A stretch of 64,000 bases of DNA. It comes from Spodoptera frugiperda (Eukaryota > Arthropoda > Insecta > Lepidoptera > Noctuidae). Under the pieces are notes generated by a model, which saw only the letters and a program-made list of their open reading frames with translations, did no database searches and was not told the DNA's origin. Shown piece after piece: positions 38,401-47,400 of the stretch (positions are counted from its first letter, which is position 1; every line of letters starts with the position of its first letter). The DNA lies in contig NC_064225.1 in the NCBI RefSeq assembly GCF_023101765.2, forward strand, positions 310,001 through 374,000, written 5' to 3'. The translations under genes and the position numbers were made by a program.

Positions 38401-41400
38401 AAACTCGTTAATCTATATCATTAATAGATTAAAATAAAAATATCAGCATAGAAAAATAAGCAATAATTTACAACGTTGCCTTCCTTCAACTACGCGTGCA
38501 CAGAGTGTTTTTATTATTATTTTAGGTGAATATTTTAATATTAAAAAAAAATTGTTTTGCTTCTGAATGGCATGTTTTTTTGCATGTATATTAACTAACA
38601 GGAACGCCCTCTGTTAGTTAACATACTGTATATTTAAAAAAAAGTATATAGATATAAAGTAAAAATTTTACTTAAACCGGTTAACGAATCTCATACACGA
38701 CAGTGTGGCTCTTATTATTACCACTTAAAGTAAAATACAATATAATATGTTATTCTTCTAAAAACAAAATACAGTCGTTGTTTAGTGACTTTGTTCGTAA
38801 AATATACTTATATAAAAGTCCCAATTCCCAAGAACCACTGCAGTAGGCGATACGAGGACAGAACGAAGTAATTGTCTCGTTCTAAATGCGGAACTCTCAA
38901 CTTTGTCGCATGCAATGCTTTACTATACAGGCGCACAGTATTATACGTACTCTGTGTATGTATGTATGTATGTATACACGCGTCGGTATGTCGCACGAGA
39001 CAAGAGGAATCTATTCTCGGAGACGTCCACGTCACAGTGACCCACTTACGTATCAATTTGTATGACAATATCCATTCACTAACTAATTGCATTAGATAAT
39101 ACAAGAATATTAGTCAAATTGTGTTCTTTCTACAATGTTTATCAAAATAAAAGTACTTTCGGAGTAGAGGTTCAAGGTTCCGCGCATGCGTGGATCGGGA
39201 GTCTGACGCCTGCGCGCTGCAAACGTCAAATCTATTTCAGTAAAGCTTACGGCGCGAGCTTATAGCACCGCTTATAAACGAAATAATACATTAAACTTAT
39301 TGCCACAACGTTTCATAGGACACAGTGCGTTAATCTAGTGGGAAACGTGAAGGATGTGCAAGAAAACGATACTCTAACATGTTAATAATAAGAGTGAATT
39401 TCCAAAATGCAGCATTGCGCCAACGAATCGATTCGAACGTTCCCTGATGCCAAACACAGTATTTAGTGTGAAATATCCACAGAATGGAGCCCCTCATAGA
39501 CAGGAACAACTTCGCTATCAGCGCCATGGTGACGGTCGCGATGCAGATCCTGTTCTTCACCATAGCCTCGTTGTTCCAGAACGACAAAGTGACTGACTTC
39601 ACTGGCGGGGCCAACTTTATTATCATAGCCTTGCTGACGTTCTTCCTCGGGCAAGGAGGCTCCCACCTCAAGAGTTACGACAGTCGCCAGCTCATGGTGA
39701 CTGCCTTCGTGTGCCTCTGGGGCGTCAGGCTCTCCGGCTACCTCATTTACAGAATCTATCACATAGGTAGAGATAAGCAGTTCGAGGATCGTAAGAGTAA
39801 TACTCTGAGGTTCGCAGTGTTCTATACGTTTCAGGCAGTCTGGGTGTACATAGTGAGTTTGCCAGTAATTATAATGAACTCGCCGCATCACTCCTTCCCC
39901 AAGTCTCCGAAGACGATGACGACACTGGACTCGGCGGGCGCCGGGATATTTGTCACGGGATTGTTGATCGAGACCTACGCAGATCTACAGAAGTTTGCGT
40001 TCAGGCAGGAGCCAGCCAACCAGGGCAAGTGGTGCAACGACGGACTCTGGGGACTGTCGAGACATCCCAACTACTTCGGCGAAGTAGTGCTGTGGTGGGG
40101 AATATTTGTCATATCACTAAACGTAATTAATGGCATCGAATGGATCGCGATCCTATCTCCGTTATTTACGACCGCGATCATATTGTTCTTATCTGGTATA
40201 CCACTCCTCGAACGATCCGCTGACGAAAAGTACAGAGATAACCCAGATTATTTGTATTACAAAGCGTCGACTTCGCCTCTGATACCGATTCCGCCAGCAA
40301 TTTATGTGGAAGTGCCACGATTTTTGAAGTTCGTCTTGTGCTGCGAGTTCCCCATCTATGACTCGACCACCGAGGAGTTCCCCGCGCCCACTATTGTCAC
40401 GGAGACAACCAGCATCTCGATGGTGCAGTCTCAGACATAGCTAACAAACGCCGCGCGCGACATCGCCGCGGCCACCGACCAGATAGTGAAGCAGCACAAC
40501 CAGAAACAATTGTGATACACAGCCGAGGACAGACAACACCGGCTGCCAAACTCTTTGCCACTTAAACATAACAACACTGTAGATATGAACCTCCACAATA
40601 GTTATATGGAAAACATTAAGAAGAGTAAACGTATAGCTTTAGGACTAATAGAAGAGACGAGGGACTATACCGCCGCGAACTCACCTGATATTGATGTAGA
40701 CAGGGATATAGATTTAGCTGTGCCTAGTACTAGTCACGCGAAACGACCTCAGGAGATAGTGAAGTATGGTAAGATTACTTTTAACACGACTGCGATATTG
40801 CATCATTACCCTCAAGTGTCTAATAATGAAAGAAATTTACACTGTAGTAAGGAAGCGAAGAAGAAGTCTGACTTAAATCTGGAGGAGATTAAGCCGGACA
40901 ATAACAACGCATCGACTTTAGAAGAGGTGGTGGTAGACAAGAAGAGAGACAACTACAACAACAATGAGACTGTGAGGGTCGACATCACGACCGACAACGC
41001 TCTCGAACTAGTGAACCAACCGGTGAAGTTTACAGAAGAAAAGCTTGTATGAGATTGGGAGACCACCTTTTTCTCTGTACATTTTAGACTGTGTAGAATT
41101 TGGCATCGATACTTGAAGCCTAAATTGACATATCGCGATTGATGTAAAGACTGGCCAAAATGTTATGAACAAAATGTCAGAGAGACAATTTATTATATGT
41201 GATAAGTGTAAAGTCCTCATACCAATAGTTGGAATCCGTCTCACTTAGTATTAATGTTAGATTTACAGATTAGATTATACGTTAAATATAAAACAATAAG
41301 GATATAGAAGACTACGATAATGGTGAGTTTTTAACAAAACATATTTATTGGTATTTAGTTTTATTTTTCTTTGCACACTCTTCTTATTTTGTTTCTTTTA

Positions 41401-44400
41401 AACATAACAAACAAAATATGGTCAAAGATTTTTCTTAAAACCTTGCCCCACATTAAGATTTTCTCCTATGTCTTGAGTGCGTTTACAAACATACAATTTA
41501 AAACAAACAAAACAATAATTTGTGAATAAGACAAAGAGTAGCGGGAATCGAACCTGCTATTCATTGCAGGGCAGGCAGTTGCATAGCTACCGCAACAACC
41601 GTGTAGTCAAAGTTGTTTTCAGTTTGTATATTAACTTCATTTTCAAATGAACCAATAGCTTCATTCACATCCATACCTAGTCGTACTTATCCAGAATCAA
41701 TAATTTCGAAAAACAATTTACCTGTTTTGTTATAGGTACTCATTATCAGCCATTTTATGTTTCTTATCTCTTTCGATACAATTAGTAAAGGCACGATTTC
41801 CTTATCGTTTACATTTAATATCGCATTAAACAATAACAGTTTCACTTTGGCCGCGGTGAAATCATTTATCGGAATATATTTCATTTTTATACTGCCTCAT
41901 ATATCCTTTATATTATTTTTTTAAAATACTTTTTATAATTTTTTTATAACTTTATGCTATCGGCTTACTCACGTTGCTGTTGGACGAGAAACTCGTCTAG
42001 TTTCAAGCCATGCTAGAGATTCATATTCATGAGCAGCATAATTAAGTCATACAGCATTTTATTTTAAATCTTTTTGACGATTATAATATCAATTATATTG
42101 AGCTACAAGAGTGATCATAAATCATAGCTACGGATATAATTTCACCTATAGTATCTAGTGTTAGTGTGTTAGTGATAAAACATGAGAATCCGCAATATCT
42201 TCGGGGGACGAGCACGATACGTGAACGTGGCGGGACCACGTGACTACGCAATGCGGGTAGCATTGCTGCTGTTGCTGGAGTACGGAGGCGTCTTCATTTT
42301 TGCTTTTGTAGTATTATTTATTTATTTTGTACTTTATTGCACTTATACATAAAATACTTTACATTGTAATAGTAATTAGAGTACAATGGTCTTATTACAC
42401 ATGGTGATTTCTTCCAGACAACCTTTGAATGGAATTTTTTTTAATTATCTGGGAATGGTTAGTGTCCATGTACATAATAACACAAAATGAAAAAATAAAT
42501 AGAATAGAAGAGAAAAAAATAAGAAATTCAACATACAATAAAATTTACAAACTGCATTAAAGGGTCTGGTGTTAAACGTTCGCTTACCATCAGGAAAAGG
42601 AACGATTTCCTTATATTACTTATGGCGTTGTTATTTATTAGTACGATTGCAGTATAAAAATAATATATAATTATTACTTGTATGACATAATTCGTGAATG
42701 CAGATGCTAAGTAAAACCTTATAACGATGTGGTTTACTTAATTTGGGAATACAGGCCAATAGCGAAACTTGAGACTTTTCGAAATAAAATAATGATAATT
42801 TAAGTGTGGGAGAGCCATGTTTCGGTACGAATGGGCCGGCCTAACCGGAGTGACACCACGTCCTCACAGAAAACCGATGTTTGTGTTTTGTTGTGTGAGT
42901 GAGGTCTCCAGTAAGACCCTATTAGCCCCCTTCTCAATCCCCAAATCCCCAACAATCTTCAAATTATTAACTTCCCAAAGGCTGGCAAAGCACTTGTAAC
43001 GCCTCTGGTGTTTTATGTGTCTATGTGTCTATGGGTGGCGGCAATTGTTTACCATCAGGTGATCTAGCTGCTCGTTTACCGACTAATACCATTAAAAATG
43101 CAATTACACTTTACCTTACATAAAATTGAAACTCAAACATGCTACTTACGATAACTCGATCGCCGAAGTTATATTTAGGTATCTAGATTTTTCTTTTTAC
43201 ATCAAAACATAAGATATTCCAATATTAGCAGATACCTACCGCCTCTTGTAATACATTTCACCTGTCAAGATCTCGGCAAGGCATTTTCCATAATCTTCCG
43301 TTAGAAAGATCTAGAGGTGATAGTAAGAACTGTGGAAAATAGTGCTGTAAAGTAATTGTGTATGCATGTCATTGAATTGATAACTCGCTGCCGAATGATA
43401 ACAGCTTATTGATAACCGTCGCGATAAACAATAGAAATAGTTGAGAGAAAGACAAGTTTGAGTGAAGTTATGATAATGATTGTGTTTTATTTATATGTAT
43501 TACGTTCATAAAGGGGGAATGTTACGATAGTTTGGACATGTAGAAAGGATGAATGAAAGCAGATTTACGAAAGAAATATACAAGGCGAATATGAGTGGGA
43601 CCGTCGGTAGAGGGACATATTATATCGACCATATTGGCGATATATTAGAGAAGGGCAAAGTTAAAAGTACCCTTAACCGACCGAAATGCATGAAAAGACT
43701 GTTGACTGTTGATAAAGCGAAAGAAATGTGTAAGAACCGTGGCAATTACCGTTCCTTTGTCTCTGCCTACCTCCATGGGAGACAGGCGTGAGGTTATGTA
43801 TATATGTATGTATGTATTTATTATATTAATGTTTATGACTGTTGGAAGTACCTACTAGCTATTAGTCGTAGCGTAATGAGAAATATTTCCTTCCTTCCTC
43901 GATAAAGTCGTTACTAAGGAATAGTTTAAGTAATCATTAAATGTCTCTAAGTGCGGCAGTTAGTTCTATTATAAAATGAACCAGAAAAACCCATTTGTTT
44001 TAACTGAAACTGCTTAAATAAACACAGTTTTTTTTTTTTTTTTTTTTTTTTATGGAACAAGCCGGCAATCGAGCAGACGTATTACCTGATGGTAAGCAAT
44101 CGCCGCCGCCCATGGACACTTGAAACACCAGATGCGTTACAAGTGCGTTGCCGGCTTTTTGGGAGTTAGGAATTTAAGGGTTGTTGTTCGGGAATCTGGG
44201 ATGGGGAAGATTGGGAAGGGGGAATTGGGCCTCCGGTAACCTCACTCACACAACGAAACACAACGCAAGCGTTGTTTCACGTCGGTTTTCTGTGAGGCCG
44301 TGGTATCACCCCGGTCGAGCCGGCCCATTCGTGCCGAAGCATGGCTCTCCCACACTTAGTGCATTAACATTAACCATGTAACCGTTTCCACTTATACTAA

Positions 44401-47400
44401 GCTATGTAGCTATGCGAGGAAGATGCACAGCTTGAGTATACGATGTATCGGTAGTAATAGCACATATCTTTCCATATAAATAACAAAGCTTAACTGAGTC
44501 CGTTTTCACCACTGCTGAGCTATGTGTACCAATGAATATGATTGGTGGAAGCCAAATGCATCCACAAAAACGTAGCATGGTACATTTCGGGTAGAAGCTT
44601 TTCTACCTCTCTAAGAATACTGGTTAAATATAACGGTAGACATAAGCATTAAATCTTCATAATCAGATCAATTCTTAATTTATAATCATTGATTCATTAC
44701 TACCTAATTAAAAATATTGAACAATAATATTTGTAGCAGGCAATGTGACTTCCAATCTAAATTATTGCTAATTATACCTTGTGCGTCATAGAACAAGATT
44801 GTTTATCGCTTGCAGAGATGTTGACAGCCATCATTTTATGTTTGACGTTAAACAAACAGAATGACTGACGAAATTCCCTCCTCCCTTCTATTTCCAATCC
44901 TTAATTTTCTCAATTCTCAAATCCCTAACCCCCAAAAACTTGAAACTCCTCTAGTGTTGCAGGCGTCAATGAGCGGCATTGATTGCTTACCATCAGATAA
45001 TCCAGCTGCTTGTTTATGTTTGTTTTATCTCAAGTCAGATTTTCAAAATCTACCCATTAAAACTTTATTTGTGACATAATTTTTTTTATACCACCATCGT
45101 CGTGGTATAAAAAAAATATGTCACACATAGGAAAGGGTGACCGTGGTATATGAACGATTGCAACTTTTAGAACATTGCATGCTCTTTAATTAACTACTGC
45201 CCTTAAATTCCTAACCCCCAAAAGGCTGACAACGCCCTTGTAATGCCTCTGGTGTCATCAGGTGATCCGTCTGCTCGTTTACCGACTTATACCATAAAAA
45301 AACAAGAATTATCTCAAGATTCTAGTGGAAACTATGAATGATGGCGTGACCTTCAGTCAGTCAGTCAGTAGATAATAAACACTGACACTGATCTATTATA
45401 AGATCTCCAATGCTGAACACTGAACACTGAACACAGTTTATCGGATATTTATTTATGTTCTACGTCACGTTCATTACATGTTACGTTGCTGTTATAATTT
45501 ATAACTGTTACTGTTTATGTTACGTTATTTTTGTAGTTATAATATTAGTTATTAGTTTCCGATTATAACGTTACAAGGTTATTTAACGAGATGTTTATGT
45601 TTATTTAGTTTTCTCCGGTATAAAACTAGATACGAAATGTTTAGAAAATCTTTGACGATACACGTTCTGAGGATATAAATACATACTTTTTTGAAAAATC
45701 ACGCACCTGTGACTCCTTTGGTGTTGCGGGTGCCCATGGGCAGCGCTGATCGCTTACCATCAAGTAAACCGTCTGCTCGTTTGGCCACTATTCCTTAAAA
45801 AATCACTTCAGCCATTTATTATATTATATGTATAATAAATTCTGTAGTATATTACATGACCAGATTTAGTCAGATTTATCTATCTCTAATGACTTCCAGA
45901 TTCCATCGAATCATGAGAACACAATTGAATTTAGATTTACCAATGCCCTAAGATCCTTTTAATTAAATTACAGAAACTAGTGCACCATTTATTCTATTTT
46001 AAACAACAAGATACCAATTACATTAATTGAAGAATGTTGTATATGAGTAAATAACTATAACCACAGTACATAGTTCTTTGTAAAGATGTCTTATCAAATT
46101 AACCAGTTCAATCAATATCAATCTGTTGCACCGATTCTTAAAAGTCGCCTAACCGATTGAACACGATTAAAACTGATTCCTAAAACTCAACAAATCGATC
46201 AGTCCCTTTTTATTCGACATCGATTCCGAAAATTCAACCTAACCGATTTTTTCACCGATTTTTATTCCGTAACCGATTTTTTCACCGATTCCTAAAATTA
46301 ACCAACCGATTCTTTCGATTCCAGATACGAAGTGACGCAGATCACCAGGGCTGCAATCTGCAACATCCAATGGCCAGACTATGAGAGCTGTGTGGAGGTG
46401 ACCTTCGGAGTACCCCTGCAGTATGATGACGAGGTCGAGGGGTCGGAGCCGAGGCTGTCCACTAAAGAGCTGGATGACATGTGGACTACATACATCATCA
46501 AGGATAATTTCGCTGAGAGGCTGCGCTCTTTCGGCATCACGGTGAGTTGTGTTTATAAAGTTGTTTACATGTCTTACTACTAAGAATTGTCTCTGGGATT
46601 TCCAGCAAAGTTGTTTTAGAATCTTCTTAAATATTGGAATTCTTTATTAAGTTTATTCACATACATTAATGAACAAAAGCTCTACTAGTTTCGAGTCACA
46701 GTTGTAGTCGCGTCTACGCACGCTGCTCACAATGACTCTGTAACTCAAAACTAGTAAGCTTTTCTCCATAAATTTACATGCGTAAACCGTAACTTGAGGG
46801 TAATTTAGTCTGTCTCACGATAGTTATTATAAAAATATGGACATTCTTTGGTCTATCCTAGTTTTCTATTTTGTAACTTTTGAAATATATTATAATTGAC
46901 TTAGAAATATTTTTATGAAAAAATACTCCAATAAGTCGCCAAAAATATGGCACCTAGGAGCAATTATAGAGGGACTATGTGTAGGATTGAAATCACCACC
47001 AATATTCCCTGTATTCGATAAGCAATACCATGGTGATTAACATTCCAGGAGTACGCCATCCCTGATGACCAGACGGTGCTGATGGTATGGCTGGTGATCG
47101 CCGCTGGAGTCATCATCTCCATGGCCATGCTCGCCTTCGCGCTGTGGAGGTTCAGCTGCTTCGAGGACTACACCAGGTACCTACGAGAAGACCAAATTTT
47201 TTATATCTCAAAATAAAAGTGAAGTAATTAATTTCAATTAAATCAGCAAGCCACAAAATATTAAAAAAAAATGAAAGCATCTTTATGTCAGTCAGTCTCC
47301 TAGTAATGATTTACTGCACAGGAATTAACAAGTTCAAAATAAATAATGAAACAATGAATTTATTTTTGTAAATAGGCTACAAAAGAGAAGTTTTACACGT

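Noticed and set aside
39463..39891. Antisense frame of 142 codons
   Set aside because: Shadow of the DUF1295 gene caused by high GC3; no support of its own.
40441..40512. Peroxisomal targeting signal on the readthrough extension
   Set aside because: The extension ends K-Q-L, which does not fit the SKL-type consensus.
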